A stretch of 64,000 nucleotides of DNA, from positions 251,888 through 315,887 of the forward strand of contig DBBP01000002.1 of the NCBI GenBank assembly GCA_002292285.1, given 5' to 3'. Shown here piece after piece: positions 8,189 to 17,204 of the stretch (positions within the stretch are counted from its first letter, which is position 1; each line of letters begins with the position of its first letter). Source of the DNA: Proteobacteria bacterium UBA981. GTDB lineage: Bacteria > Pseudomonadota > Gammaproteobacteria > Ga0077536. Position numbers and translations under genes: made by a program. The notes below the pieces were generated by a model. That model was not told where the DNA came from, ran no database searches, and saw only the letters and a list, made by a program, of their open reading frames with translations.

Positions 8189-9622
8189 ATGAATTCAAGA
8201 TCGATAGGCATTTGTTGCCTGGCCTGGATTTGCCTGGCAGTACCGCAGCAGGTCGTAGCAGATGACCTCCCGGCAGCGATAAAGCGTGTGCTGCGGGTGC
8301 ACAAGATTCCGGCTGAGGCGGTCAGCCTGGTGGTCCAGGCGACCGACGAAGAGCACCCGCGCCTCACGTTAAATAGTGATGTTGCGCGCAACCCGGCCTC
8401 GACCATCAAGCTGGTAACGACCTGGACGGCGCTCGACATGCTCGGACCGACACACACCTGGCGCACCGATGTGTTCGCGCTGGGTCCGGTTAAAAATGGC
8501 ACATTGAAAGGTGATCTACTGATCCGCGGTGGCGGTGATCCGTACTTCCTACTGGAGGATTTCTGGAAGCTACTTGGGGAAGTACGAGCCGCCGGCATTC
8601 AACACATCGAAGGGGATTTGCTCCTCGATGACAGCCTGTTTGAGGTAGACGAACATGACCCCGGCGAGTTTGACGGCGACCGCTTCCGCCTCTACAACGT
8701 CCTGCCTGCGGCCATGATGGTCAATTTCAAGGCCATCAAGTTCATGATAAATCCGCATCCCGATGGCAAGCACATGCTGGTCACAACGGTCCCGGAACTC
8801 AGCAACCTCACCATTACGAATCGCATCAAAGCCGTGGCGGGCCCCTGTAAAGGCAAAGCGCCACAGATCGTCATGGATACTGCCAGCGCGGATGATCCCG
8901 ACCACGTGGTTTTTTCCGGAAAAATGCCGCGCAGTTGTCGCAACTATTCACTCGAGCGTACCGCGATGACCGCTAATTCCTATGCGTTTGGCGTTTTCAA
9001 GACCCTGTGGGGGCACTGGGGCGGGACCATAGACGGCGGCCATCGGCACGCTACGCTGACCCAGAAAACGCGCCCTCTGGTGACGTGGCGCTCTCGCCAT
9101 CTTGGCGAAGTGATTCGTCCGTTGAACAAGTGGAGCAACAATCTGATGACGCGCATGCTGCTCTATTCGATCAGCGAAGCGCAGCACCCGGCCCCGGCGA
9201 CTCGTGCAAAGGGCAGCCAGGCATTGCGCGAACATCTCAAGTCGCGCGGCCTTGACGTGAGTCAGTTGCTGCTCGATAACGGCTCAGGCCTGTCACGCGA
9301 CACGCGCGTGACAGCGCGATTTATGACCGATCTACTGCGCCAGGCCTGGTATCGCCCAAGCATGCCGGAGTTCGTGGCGTCTCTGGCCATAGCGGGTAAG
9401 GACGGCACAGTTCGCAAGCGCTTCCGTGGCAAAAAGCAAAGCGGTTCGATGCATCTGAAGACCGGTAGTCTCGACAATGTTTCGGCCATCAGCGGCTATG
9501 TCCACACCGAGAAAAAGCGAACATTTGTCGTCGCGCTGCTGATCAACGGGCGCGGTGTTAACTATGGTATCGGCAAAAATGTGCAGGACGCCCTGCTCGC
9601 CTGGACATATGCTCAGGAATAG
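8189..9622 (+). CDS. dacB: D-alanyl-D-alanine carboxypeptidase/endopeptidase (PBP4 type)
   Basis: A 477-residue class C penicillin-binding protein, the size of E. coli DacB. It trims and cleaves peptidoglycan cross-links in the periplasm. A signal peptide ends near residue 25 (QQVVADD). The three serine-transferase motifs are S71-T-I-K74, S316-N-N318 and K424-T-G426, all intact. The insertion domains between the first two motifs, typical of PBP4, are present. The Shine-Dalgarno sequence before ATG 8189 is weak. The gene converges on patB. Confidence 0.93.
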   Translation: MNSRSIGICCLAWICLAVPQQVVADDLPAAIKRVLRVHKIPAEAVSLVVQATDEEHPRLTLNSDVARNPASTIKLVTTWTALDMLGPTHTWRTDVFALGPVKNGTLKGDLLIRGGGDPYFLLEDFWKLLGEVRAAGIQHIEGDLLLDDSLFEVDEHDPGEFDGDRFRLYNVLPAAMMVNFKAIKFMINPHPDGKHMLVTTVPELSNLTITNRIKAVAGPCKGKAPQIVMDTASADDPDHVVFSGKMPRSCRNYSLERTAMTANSYAFGVFKTLWGHWGGTIDGGHRHATLTQKTRPLVTWRSRHLGEVIRPLNKWSNNLMTRMLLYSISEAQHPAPATRAKGSQALREHLKSRGLDVSQLLLDNGSGLSRDTRVTARFMTDLLRQAWYRPSMPEFVASLAIAGKDGTVRKRFRGKKQSGSMHLKTGSLDNVSAISGYVHTEKKRTFVVALLINGRGVNYGIGKNVQDALLAWTYAQE

Positions 9623-9681
9623 TAGGTCAGTGGGCAGAACCGGTTCCGGGTAGCGCCAAACCAAGGCTGCCTCAAGCGCCA

Positions 9682-10848
9682 CTACTTGCCGGCATAGACG
9701 TCCAACGCGGTCTGCATGCGCAGCAAAATCTGCTCGAGTATGTCAGGCGAAGTAGCGAAATTCAGACGCACGAACCCTTCCCCTTCGGGCCCAAAGGCTT
9801 TGCCATCACTCAAAGCGACGCGCGCGTGTTCCAGCAAGAAAGCCTGCGGCGCGGTCGGCAATTTCAACTGACGCATATCCAGCCATGCAAGGTAAGTCGC
9901 CTGCGGTGGGAAATGACGCACATCGGGCCAATGCGCCGCGACGAACGCAGCGACGCGTGCGCGATTGTTGCGCAACGTTTGCAGCACTTCGTCCTGCCAG
10001 TCCTGCGCCTCACGCCACGCCGCTGTTACGGCGGCGACACTGAGTGTGTTCGTACCACCACGCGAGTGCCCGGGGATACGCTCAAAGCGCGCCTGCAGTT
10101 CAGCACTGCCAAAGTGAGCAAACGCCATGCACAGGCCTGCAATGTTGAACGCTTTACTCGCCGACATCAGCGTCAGCGTGCGTTGCGCAACGGCGTCGCT
10201 CAGGGAAGCAATGGGAATGTGGGCAGTATCGTCGAGAACAAGATCGGCATGGATTTCGTCTGACACGATGACCAAGTCGTGGCGCACCGCAATTTCAGCG
10301 ATGCGCTCCAGTTCCTCGCGTGAGAATGCGCGGCCACAGGGGTTGTGCGGATTGCATAACGCGATTACGCGCGTTGAGGCGTCGATGGCTTGCTCGAATT
10401 GATCAAAATCGATTTCGAAGGCCGACCGGCCGGCCTGCAAGGGGCACACAACCGCCCGCCTTCCGGTCTGCTTGGCTGCTTTCAGAAATGGTGGATAAAT
10501 CGGCGTTTGAATGATGACACCGTCACCCGGCTCGCTGAAGGTTTGCAACGCAAGGTAGAGGCCTTGTACGACGTCATTGATGACAACAACCTGCTGCGCA
10601 GAGATCGCCCACCCAAAGCGCGCCGCTACGCGTTCGCAAAACAGTTCCCGCAGGCCGCTTCTGGCTGGAGAAACCGGGTAGCCCAGATCGCCCGCAGCGA
10701 TGCGTTCGTTCAGCGCCTCGCGAATCGGATCGGCCACCCTATAATCCATGTCTGCAACCCAGGCTGGCAAAACATCGGCCGGGTATTGGGTCCACTTTTC
10801 GCCGCGGCGACGTCGCAGGGACTGCTCGCTAATGTCATTGATGTGCAT
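9682..10848 (-). CDS. patB: MalY/PatB family aminotransferase (cystathionine beta-lyase type)
   Basis: A 388-residue fold-type I PLP enzyme. MalY/PatB proteins cleave C-S bonds of cystathionine or other cysteine conjugates. The internal aldimine Lys is K232 in SASKAFN. WVADMDYRVADPI near the N terminus is the MalY/PatB hallmark, with CNPHNPCGRAF, VSDEIHADL and the C-terminal VRLNFATS for the carboxylate-binding Arg. It is divergent from the SDR gene, with a 52-base shared upstream region, and convergent with dacB. Exact substrate is not set by sequence. Confidence 0.9.
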   Translation of the reverse strand: MHINDISEQSLRRRRGEKWTQYPADVLPAWVADMDYRVADPIREALNERIAAGDLGYPVSPARSGLRELFCERVAARFGWAISAQQVVVINDVVQGLYLALQTFSEPGDGVIIQTPIYPPFLKAAKQTGRRAVVCPLQAGRSAFEIDFDQFEQAIDASTRVIALCNPHNPCGRAFSREELERIAEIAVRHDLVIVSDEIHADLVLDDTAHIPIASLSDAVAQRTLTLMSASKAFNIAGLCMAFAHFGSAELQARFERIPGHSRGGTNTLSVAAVTAAWREAQDWQDEVLQTLRNNRARVAAFVAAHWPDVRHFPPQATYLAWLDMRQLKLPTAPQAFLLEHARVALSDGKAFGPEGEGFVRLNFATSPDILEQILLRMQTALDVYAGK

Positions 10849-10900
10849 AGCGAGCGATTGTAGCGGTTACTCGGCAACGGCAAAACCACGCAGGTAAGCG

Positions 10901-11611
10901 ATGAATGTTTTGATCACCGGCCATTCGCGTGGCCTCGGAGAGGCACTCGCCGATATCTATCTCGGACGCGGTGATGGCGTTTTCGGTGTGTCTCGCACGC
11001 CACTGCAGCGCGAGCACGGCTCGCTCACCCAGGTGAGCGCCGATCTCTGTGCGACCGCCACCATCGACGCCGCTCTGAAGTTGCTCTTCACCACACGCGA
11101 CGGACCGGATCTGGTATTTCTGAATGCCGGCATTCTGGGGCCGATCGCAGCCCTGAACGACACCGACGTGGCGACGCTTCAACGCATTATGGATGTTAAC
11201 GTGTGGGCCAATAAGCTGATTCTTGATTGGCTGGTCCAGCGTCCTCGTCGGCCACAGCAAATTATCGCGATCTCGTCCGGTGCATCTGTGAGTGGCAATT
11301 TCGGCTGGGGTCCCTACGCAATGTCGAAAGCCAGTCTCAACATGCTCATAAGGCTATATGCGCATGAGCTGCCAGACACCCACCTCACCGCATTGGCGCC
11401 CGGACTCATCGACACCGACATGCAGTCTCAAATCCGTACCGTCAGTGCCGTCGAATTTCCTTCATTACAACGGCTACACGACGCCCAGGGTAGTGAGTCG
11501 ATGCCTCCCGCGCAGGTTGCTGCCGAGCAAATCTGTCAATGTCTTGAAGCGTTAAAGACGCTGCCAAGCGGTGACTTCATCGATTTACGCAAGCAGTTCC
11601 CCATACCCTGA
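10901..11611 (+). CDS. SDR family NAD(P)-dependent oxidoreductase
   Basis: A 236-residue short-chain dehydrogenase. The cofactor loop TGHSRGLG is at residues 6-13, the NAG-type motif is LNAGILG, and the catalytic Ser-Tyr-Lys set is visible as SSGASVSG, Y139 and K143 (YAMSK). The LAPGLIDTDMQ segment follows as usual. The substrate is unknown. Its start lies 52 bases from the divergent patB start, and it converges on the lipoprotein hydrolase gene 22 bases beyond its stop. Confidence 0.88.
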   Translation: MNVLITGHSRGLGEALADIYLGRGDGVFGVSRTPLQREHGSLTQVSADLCATATIDAALKLLFTTRDGPDLVFLNAGILGPIAALNDTDVATLQRIMDVNVWANKLILDWLVQRPRRPQQIIAISSGASVSGNFGWGPYAMSKASLNMLIRLYAHELPDTHLTALAPGLIDTDMQSQIRTVSAVEFPSLQRLHDAQGSESMPPAQVAAEQICQCLEALKTLPSGDFIDLRKQFPIP

Positions 11612-11633
11612 ATGCCTGGCGGCGACCACCCGG

Positions 11634-12548
11634 CTAAGGCGACAAACACAATGCCGGGTGCCCAACGTCGGCATCACGCAACAATCGACAACCGTCCTGC
11701 GGCCATATCTGCGCCCAACAACAACCGTGGTCGAAATCCGCATAAATCCTCTGCTGCACGCGCGCACCGGCGAGACGGTCGATAAAGTTTTGGAGCAAAA
11801 ATTGAGGAGCAACCCGGTCCCTCGCCCCGGACAAATGCACTTGCGGCAAGTGGCGTAATTTGGCCGCTTGGTCGGCCGGATTAAGCGATTCGCGCAAGGC
11901 TTCAACACCATGGTGATCAGTCCAGGCGGACGTGTCGAGATTGGCGGCGACACTCACTAACCACTCGATATCAGTGCGCCGCGCTGCCACCAGAGCGGCA
12001 ATAACGCCGCCGCCAGAGAAGCCGGTCAAGCCGAAACTGGGTTGGCCTCCTGAGCGGGCCGCAAACGCGGAAAGTGCGTCGTCGAAGGCCTGCACTACAG
12101 CCTCTGCGTAGCGATGACTGGTCCAGTAACGCTGCTCACAAACAGCCTCACTGCGAGCTGTCGAGAACTGACACGGCCGGGCGATATAAATGACCGCCGC
12201 GGCGTTATCTTGCAGTGCGAGTTTCAATGCGACCGGATTGCGCGGCGTCGGATCGTCAGAGGGCTGAGAACGCGTACGCCAGGCCCGTCCGTCACCTTCG
12301 ATATAGATGTTGATGTGCGATGCATTGGCGGGCCCGCGCCGCCAATAGCTCAACCGACCGAGACTCGTCGCAACCTCTCCACGTAAAAATCCTGCGCGCG
12401 CCGCACTTTGCAGTATGTCCGTTTGCGCGCGTTCTCTATGGATACTCGGATTGCTCGAACAACCCGCCAGTGTCAAAAGCGCAATAACGGCTAGCGTCGC
12501 AAATCGACGGCATCGGGGTACAGTCGATCCTGCGCAACATTCAATCAT
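11634..12548 (-). CDS. Alpha/beta-hydrolase fold lipoprotein
   Basis: A 304-residue predicted lipoprotein. A lipobox, LLTLAGC, with the Cys near residue 29, follows a hydrophobic N-terminal stretch, so the mature protein should be lipid-anchored. The catalytic elbow is GFSGGG, as in serine hydrolases, preceded by an IEGDGRAW strand-loop similar to an oxyanion hole; SGARDRVAP and a C-terminal DFDHGCCW supply the expected Asp and His. The substrate is unknown. Its start overlaps the end of the SAM hydroxide adenosyltransferase gene by eight bases, so the two form an operon. The exact Met used as start is uncertain. Confidence 0.72.
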   Translation of the reverse strand: MIECCAGSTVPRCRRFATLAVIALLTLAGCSSNPSIHRERAQTDILQSAARAGFLRGEVATSLGRLSYWRRGPANASHINIYIEGDGRAWRTRSQPSDDPTPRNPVALKLALQDNAAAVIYIARPCQFSTARSEAVCEQRYWTSHRYAEAVVQAFDDALSAFAARSGGQPSFGLTGFSGGGVIAALVAARRTDIEWLVSVAANLDTSAWTDHHGVEALRESLNPADQAAKLRHLPQVHLSGARDRVAPQFLLQNFIDRLAGARVQQRIYADFDHGCCWAQIWPQDGCRLLRDADVGHPALCLSP

Positions 12549-13368
12549 TCGAACCTTGGGGCGTATTGAACTGCGTCACTCGCAAGGGCGCGCCGCGGCC
12601 AAGTCCGAGGAACTCAGCCGCGCTTTGTTCTGAGCGCGCGATTTCTAACATCCCGAATGAATTAATCAGTGCCAACAACTCGCCCGGCGACGCATCCGCA
12701 TAGGTACGCCCGATGCGAATATCGTGGCCGCCGGCATGGACCACCGGATCGCGAATTGTGGCCAAATCTGCGCGTCCGATATTGCTGATCAAATTGCCGA
12801 AGTGATCACAGGTAATGACCATGCCGCGCAGGTTGCCGGCGCGCAATTCCGGCGGCTCAACAATCGAAGGAATAAATTCCTCGCTCGGCTCACCGCAGCT
12901 CTCGACGTTCAATTCGCCGGAAGCGATCGCGGCCGCCAATGGCGCGAAGATGTCACGACCATGAAAGGTCGCACTCGGTTCACCAAGACTGTAGCGTGCA
13001 ATCAACTCATTGGGAACGTGGCGAACAGTAGCACCGGTTGCCTCGACAACTTCCGCCAGCAAGCCGTTGTCCGGAGCCAGAAATGCATGCCCGTCACCAA
13101 CTGCCAGCAGGACGCTTCGATCAGTCCCGACACCCGGATCAACGATAGCCAGATGCACCGAGCCGACAGGAAAATAGTGATACGATCGCGCAATCCAGAA
13201 GCCGGCCTCTGCCGGCCAATGAACGTAGACCTCATGAGTCAGATCGATAATCCGCGCCTGTGCAAATCGACTGATGATGACCCCTTTCATGGTGCCAACA
13301 AACGGCCCACGGTGACCAAAATCCGTCGTCACCGTAATGACCCCACTGGCTTTAAATTGCGTGCTCAT
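12541..13368 (-). CDS. SAM hydroxide adenosyltransferase (DUF62 family)
   Basis: A 275-residue protein of the fluorinase/chlorinase superfamily. Most bacterial members hydrolyse S-adenosylmethionine to adenosine and methionine rather than halogenate. The TDFG near the N terminus, VDPGVGTDR and FHGRDIFAP contain the Asp, Arg and His of the hydroxide-transfer triad; the DHFGNLISN block in the C-terminal domain is also typical. The start ATG at 13368 is chosen for the AGGAG nine bases upstream; the frame stays open to 13608 but that extension is not family-like. It is co-transcribed with the lipoprotein hydrolase. A divergent methyltransferase starts 101 bases away. Confidence 0.88.
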   Translation of the reverse strand: MSTQFKASGVITVTTDFGHRGPFVGTMKGVIISRFAQARIIDLTHEVYVHWPAEAGFWIARSYHYFPVGSVHLAIVDPGVGTDRSVLLAVGDGHAFLAPDNGLLAEVVEATGATVRHVPNELIARYSLGEPSATFHGRDIFAPLAAAIASGELNVESCGEPSEEFIPSIVEPPELRAGNLRGMVITCDHFGNLISNIGRADLATIRDPVVHAGGHDIRIGRTYADASPGELLALINSFGMLEIARSEQSAAEFLGLGRGAPLRVTQFNTPQGSND

Positions 13369-13469
13369 CAGATTGCTCCTGGAAACTACCCGTCTGTGTG
13401 GCCGACGCCCGGGCAATCGATGATCGGGCTTCGCCGCCAGACGCGCAAGCAGTCGGAAGGAGGCTGCCC

Positions 13470-14228
13470 ATGAGTGCCGCGCCAAGCCAGGACGCGCGCG
13501 CCGACTGGGACAAGATCTGCTGCCCGATTTGCGCGGGAACAAGTTTTGAGCACCTGTTTGAGAAAGCCGGCGAACCGTTCGTGCGCTGCCTCGAATGTCG
13601 CCTGACACTGATCAACCCGCGTCCTCCGTTCAGCGCAATTCGCGCGGGTTACGATGCCGGCTACAGTGCTATCTACACGAAAAAAGCCGCCAAGAAATTG
13701 CGCCGCGCGCGCCGTCGCGTACACCGGTTACGGCGCAAATTCGTAGCCGGCTCGCGCTGGCTGGACGTCGGCTGCTCCGCCGGCTTCGTGGTCCGCGCGG
13801 CGCAGGATGCGGGCTTCGATGCGCACGGCGTCGATATTGAAAACGCGGCCATTACATATGGGCAAGAAACGCTCGGTCTGAACCAGCTCAAAGTCGGCCT
13901 GTTACACGAGCAGGCCTACCCTGCCGGGCACTTCCACGTGCTATCGGCCTACGATGTGATCGAACATGTTCCGGATTTAAACGCCTTCGTCGCCGAGCTA
14001 AAACGAATTCTGCATCCAGATGGCGTGATTGATCTGGGCACACCGGATATCGGCCATTGGCGAGTGCCGCGCGCCCTGGCCACGTGGCCTGAGTTCAAAC
14101 CCTCCGAACACCTCTATTATTTCGATCGGACAACGCTTGCGCGCTTGATGAACAATAACGGCTTACGGATTGAGCGGGTCCGCCTGGCACTCAAGCCTGG
14201 CCTCAAAGTGTTGCTACGCCATCTTTAA
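13470..14228 (+). CDS. Class I SAM-dependent methyltransferase with N-terminal zinc ribbon
   Basis: A 252-residue methyltransferase. Four cysteines, C18, C21, C40 and C43, form an N-terminal zinc-ribbon-like module. The Rossmann core begins at LDVGCSAGF, with HGVDIEN for the adenosine-ribose contact and YDVIEHVPDL for motif post-I. A basic linker (KKAAKKLRRARRRVHRLRRK) separates the two. This arrangement is common in methyltransferases of surface polysaccharide or small-molecule pathways, but the substrate is unknown. AAGGAGG precedes ATG 13470. It converges on the TetR gene and is divergent from the SAM hydroxide adenosyltransferase. Confidence 0.83.
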   Translation: MSAAPSQDARADWDKICCPICAGTSFEHLFEKAGEPFVRCLECRLTLINPRPPFSAIRAGYDAGYSAIYTKKAAKKLRRARRRVHRLRRKFVAGSRWLDVGCSAGFVVRAAQDAGFDAHGVDIENAAITYGQETLGLNQLKVGLLHEQAYPAGHFHVLSAYDVIEHVPDLNAFVAELKRILHPDGVIDLGTPDIGHWRVPRALATWPEFKPSEHLYYFDRTTLARLMNNNGLRIERVRLALKPGLKVLLRHL

Positions 14229-14238
14229 ATCGTGTCGT

Positions 14239-14892
14239 TCACGCGTCGTCGTCAGGCGCGCACAAGTGACGGAAACCGGCCGCCAGAAACGGGATCATGC
14301 GCGCGATGATTGTGGCGAGATCAGTGCTATGACAGCGCCCCGCAGACAGCACGTCTATTCGCCCAGTCTCAGCGAACGTAATGGTCATCGCGCCAACCAG
14401 AAAATGAAAAGCCCAGTAGATGTCCTCGTCAGCCGCGTGCGGGTAGATGCCGCGTACGCCGGCAACAAACGCGTTTGCCACGTCGTCAAACTCTGAGGAC
14501 ATCAGTTCATGTGTCCAGCGCGGTGAGTTGGCGATTTGGGCGATTAGGCGGGCATAACTTTTCCAGCCTGGGCCGCCGTGCAGACTTCGCTCCAGAAATG
14601 GTCCGGTAAACGCCTCAATCAATTCCTCCAACGACGGTCGATCAGACAATCGCTCCAGTGCGGCCATCCGTTGGTCGTTGAGTGACTCGGCGCGGCGCCT
14701 GACGACGGCGCGAAACAAATCAAGTTTGCTGCCGAAGTGATAGTTGGCGAGCGCCAACTCAACCCCGGCTTCGCGCGTAATCTGGCGTATGGACACACCA
14801 TCGTAGCTGGCCTCGGCAAACAACTTCTCTGCCGCATCAAGAATGCGTTCGGCGGTGCTCGAGGACGTTTTTCTTATGCGGTTGGGGACCAT
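14239..14892 (-). CDS. TetR/AcrR family transcriptional regulator
   Basis: A 217-residue TetR regulator. The N-terminal helix-turn-helix is clear: AERILDAAEKLFAE, then GVSIRQITREAGV and ANYHFGSKLDLF. The C-terminal ligand domain has a length like that of CerR/YbiH-type members. ATG 14892 is preferred over an upstream TTG at 14901; neither has a good Shine-Dalgarno. The gene is divergent from the hydantoinase A gene, and a perfect 16-base palindrome lies between them, so it most likely represses itself and that operon. The ligand is unknown. Confidence 0.88.
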   Translation of the reverse strand: MVPNRIRKTSSSTAERILDAAEKLFAEASYDGVSIRQITREAGVELALANYHFGSKLDLFRAVVRRRAESLNDQRMAALERLSDRPSLEELIEAFTGPFLERSLHGGPGWKSYARLIAQIANSPRWTHELMSSEFDDVANAFVAGVRGIYPHAADEDIYWAFHFLVGAMTITFAETGRIDVLSAGRCHSTDLATIIARMIPFLAAGFRHLCAPDDDA

Positions 14893-14922
14893 GCTTGCCA
14901 AACTCAGTGCAATGAACTAATT

Positions 14923-14938
14923 TTGAACGATCGTTCAA
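14923..14938. promoter_or_regulatory. Palindromic operator, probably for the adjacent TetR regulator
   Basis: TTGAACGATCGTTCAA is a perfect 16-base inverted repeat in the 89-base space between the divergent TetR and hydantoinase A genes. TetR-family operators commonly have this size and symmetry, and the position would cover both promoters. Binding is inferred. Confidence 0.75.
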
Positions 14939-14981
14939 TTATTAACCTTTTCCGGTCCTCGCAGCTACTGCCTGACCGACT

Positions 14982-17105
14982 ATGGGAGACGCCAGTTTGA
15001 GTTCCTATCTCTGTGGCCTGGATATCGGCGGCACCTTCACCGATTGCGTGCTCATTGATGAAAGCGGTCGACTGACCATCGCCAAGGCCCCCTCCACACC
15101 ACCTAATTTCGCAGCCGGCGTGATGACCGCCATTGAGCGCGCGGCGGTAAAAATCGGTCTCGAAGTCCACGACTTGCTGGACGCCATCACCGTCCTCGCA
15201 CATGGCACCACGGTCGGCACCAACGCAATCATTCAGCGCCGCGGTGCCAAAGTCGGCCTGATCACCACGCGTGGACATAATGATGTGATCCACATTATGC
15301 GCGGCTCCCGCGGTCTGTCCGGGCAGGACATCAAGATGATCGTGCACATTCCGGAAAGCAGCAAACCCGATCCACTGGTGCCGAAAAAACTTATTCGTGG
15401 CGTATCCGAGCGCGTCGATTGCTTTGGCAAGGTGGTTGTGGAGCTGAACGAAGACGAAGTGCGCCAGGCGATTATCGAGCTCCGCGATGCCGGCTGCGAG
15501 GCGCTCGCTATCTGCTGCTTGTGGTCGTTTCTCGAGCCCGCTCACGAATTGCGTATCAAGGCGATTGCGGCAGAGTTAGCGCCAGACCTGTATCTGACCT
15601 GTTCGGCAGAACTGGCGCCTAAATGGGGCGAGTACGAACGCACCACCGCGGTCGCGCTAAACGCCTACATCGGCCCAACGACAGTCGGCTACGTGACCCG
15701 CCTTGACCAACAGCTCAAGGAGATGGGGTACAAACCGCCGTTACAGATCACTCAATGCGCAGGCGGCACCATCACCGTTCGCAAAGCCCAGCAGGCGCCC
15801 TTGCTGACCCTCGATTCCGGTCCGGTGTCGGGTGTTACCGGCTCAGTTTATCTCGGCCAGCTAATGCAGCATCCGAACGTGATCACCACCGACCTCGGTG
15901 GTACCTCGTTTGACGTTGGCGTCATTCACAACGGCGCACCCGTCGTGTCGTATAAAAGTCTGGTCAATCAATACGAATACTTTCTGCCCAAGGTCGACGT
16001 CCAAACGCTGGGTACCGGCGGCGGCAGCAAGGTCTGGATCGATAAAACTACCAAGGCCCTGCGGGTTGGGCCGGACAGTGCCGGTGCCTCACCCGGGCCG
16101 GTTTGTTACGGCAATGGCGGCACTGTGCCCACCACCACTGATGCGGATTTAGTCCTCGGTTATCTGGATCCGGACAACTTCGCCGGCGGCACAATGCAAC
16201 TCGATCGCGATGCTGCCGTTGCTGCGTTGCAATTACTCGCCGATGAGTTGGAAATGGATTTATTTGAACTCGCTAGCGGGGTCGCAACCATCGCCGAGTT
16301 CCAGATGGCCGATTTGATTCGCAAAGTCACCGTGCAAAAAGGTCTCGATCCCCGCGATTTCGTCGTCTTCGCTTTTGGCGGCGCCGGGCCGGTCCACATG
16401 GGTGTGGCGGCGCGTGAGCTGGATGTCAGCAAAGTGATTGTGCCGCAGGGCGACACCGCCGCCGTGTGGTGCGCATTCGGCGCGGCATCGGCCGATATCC
16501 TGCACGTGAATGAGAAGGTCAGCATCATGTCTTCGCCATTTGACGTTGGGCGGGTCAATGGCCTGCTCGCTGAGCTTGGCGAATTAGGTCGCGCACATCT
16601 GGCAGAAGATGGTGTCGCCGCCGACCGCCATCAGTTTCAGTTTTCCATCGACATGCGTCATCGCGGCCAGATCAACGAAGTCGAGGTCTTCCTCGAACGC
16701 GGCGAACTCGATGCTGAGGGCCTGGAGGGATTGCGCGCCCGTTTCGTCGAACGTTACGAACAGCTTTATGGTCACGGCGCTGCCTTGCACGGTGCGCGCC
16801 TGGAAATGGTCACGTTCCGCTGTCGCGCCTCCGCAACTTCGATGAAACCGCAGTTGGTTGCGGCGGACAGCCTCAGCGACGTGGTCGCAGGCGATGCCCA
16901 GAGTGGCCAACGCGATATTTACTGGGCCGAATCTAAGCGCGTCGAAACCACACCGATTTATAACGGTTACAAGCTGGTGGCCGGGAACGCTGTTGATGGA
17001 CCGTGCGTCGTCGAGACGACGACGACCTCAATGGTGGTGCATCCCGGGCAACGCATTGAAGTGGACCGGCTCGGCAACTTCGTCATCGACCCCGCAGTAG
17101 CGTAG
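14982..17105 (+). CDS. Hydantoinase/oxoprolinase family protein, subunit A (acetone carboxylase beta-like)
   Basis: A 707-residue ATP-binding subunit of the HyuA/oxoprolinase/acetone carboxylase superfamily. The phosphate-binding loop LDIGGTFTD is at residues 13-21, the second TDLGGTSFDVG loop lies mid-protein, and HGTTVGTNAIIQRRG and FGGAGPVH are family blocks. These enzymes phosphorylate a carbonyl or lactam oxygen to activate it for hydrolysis or carboxylation. ATG 14982 is given; a TTG at 14997 has GGGAGA eight bases upstream and may be the true start. It pairs with subunit B 100 bases downstream and is probably controlled by the divergent TetR. The substrate (hydantoin, oxoproline, ketone or other) is undetermined. 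Confidence 0.9.
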   Translation: MGDASLSSYLCGLDIGGTFTDCVLIDESGRLTIAKAPSTPPNFAAGVMTAIERAAVKIGLEVHDLLDAITVLAHGTTVGTNAIIQRRGAKVGLITTRGHNDVIHIMRGSRGLSGQDIKMIVHIPESSKPDPLVPKKLIRGVSERVDCFGKVVVELNEDEVRQAIIELRDAGCEALAICCLWSFLEPAHELRIKAIAAELAPDLYLTCSAELAPKWGEYERTTAVALNAYIGPTTVGYVTRLDQQLKEMGYKPPLQITQCAGGTITVRKAQQAPLLTLDSGPVSGVTGSVYLGQLMQHPNVITTDLGGTSFDVGVIHNGAPVVSYKSLVNQYEYFLPKVDVQTLGTGGGSKVWIDKTTKALRVGPDSAGASPGPVCYGNGGTVPTTTDADLVLGYLDPDNFAGGTMQLDRDAAVAALQLLADELEMDLFELASGVATIAEFQMADLIRKVTVQKGLDPRDFVVFAFGGAGPVHMGVAARELDVSKVIVPQGDTAAVWCAFGAASADILHVNEKVSIMSSPFDVGRVNGLLAELGELGRAHLAEDGVAADRHQFQFSIDMRHRGQINEVEVFLERGELDAEGLEGLRARFVERYEQLYGHGAALHGARLEMVTFRCRASATSMKPQLVAADSLSDVVAGDAQSGQRDIYWAESKRVETTPIYNGYKLVAGNAVDGPCVVETTTTSMVVHPGQRIEVDRLGNFVIDPAVA

Positions 17106-17204
17106 ACGTCCACGTGAGCGACAGCTGCACGAAATCACAAGTATTGGAGCTTATTCGCAAGTGCACCGTCTGGTCGCCTTGCCTGATAGCTGAGGAGACT
17201 GGCC

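Noticed and set aside
12724..13473. A 249-codon plus-strand open frame
   Set aside because: It lies opposite the SAM hydroxide adenosyltransferase gene, whose motifs and Shine-Dalgarno are clear.
14904..15545. A 213-codon minus-strand frame overlapping the TetR operator region
   Set aside because: It is antisense to hydantoinase A and would place the palindrome inside a coding region without family support.
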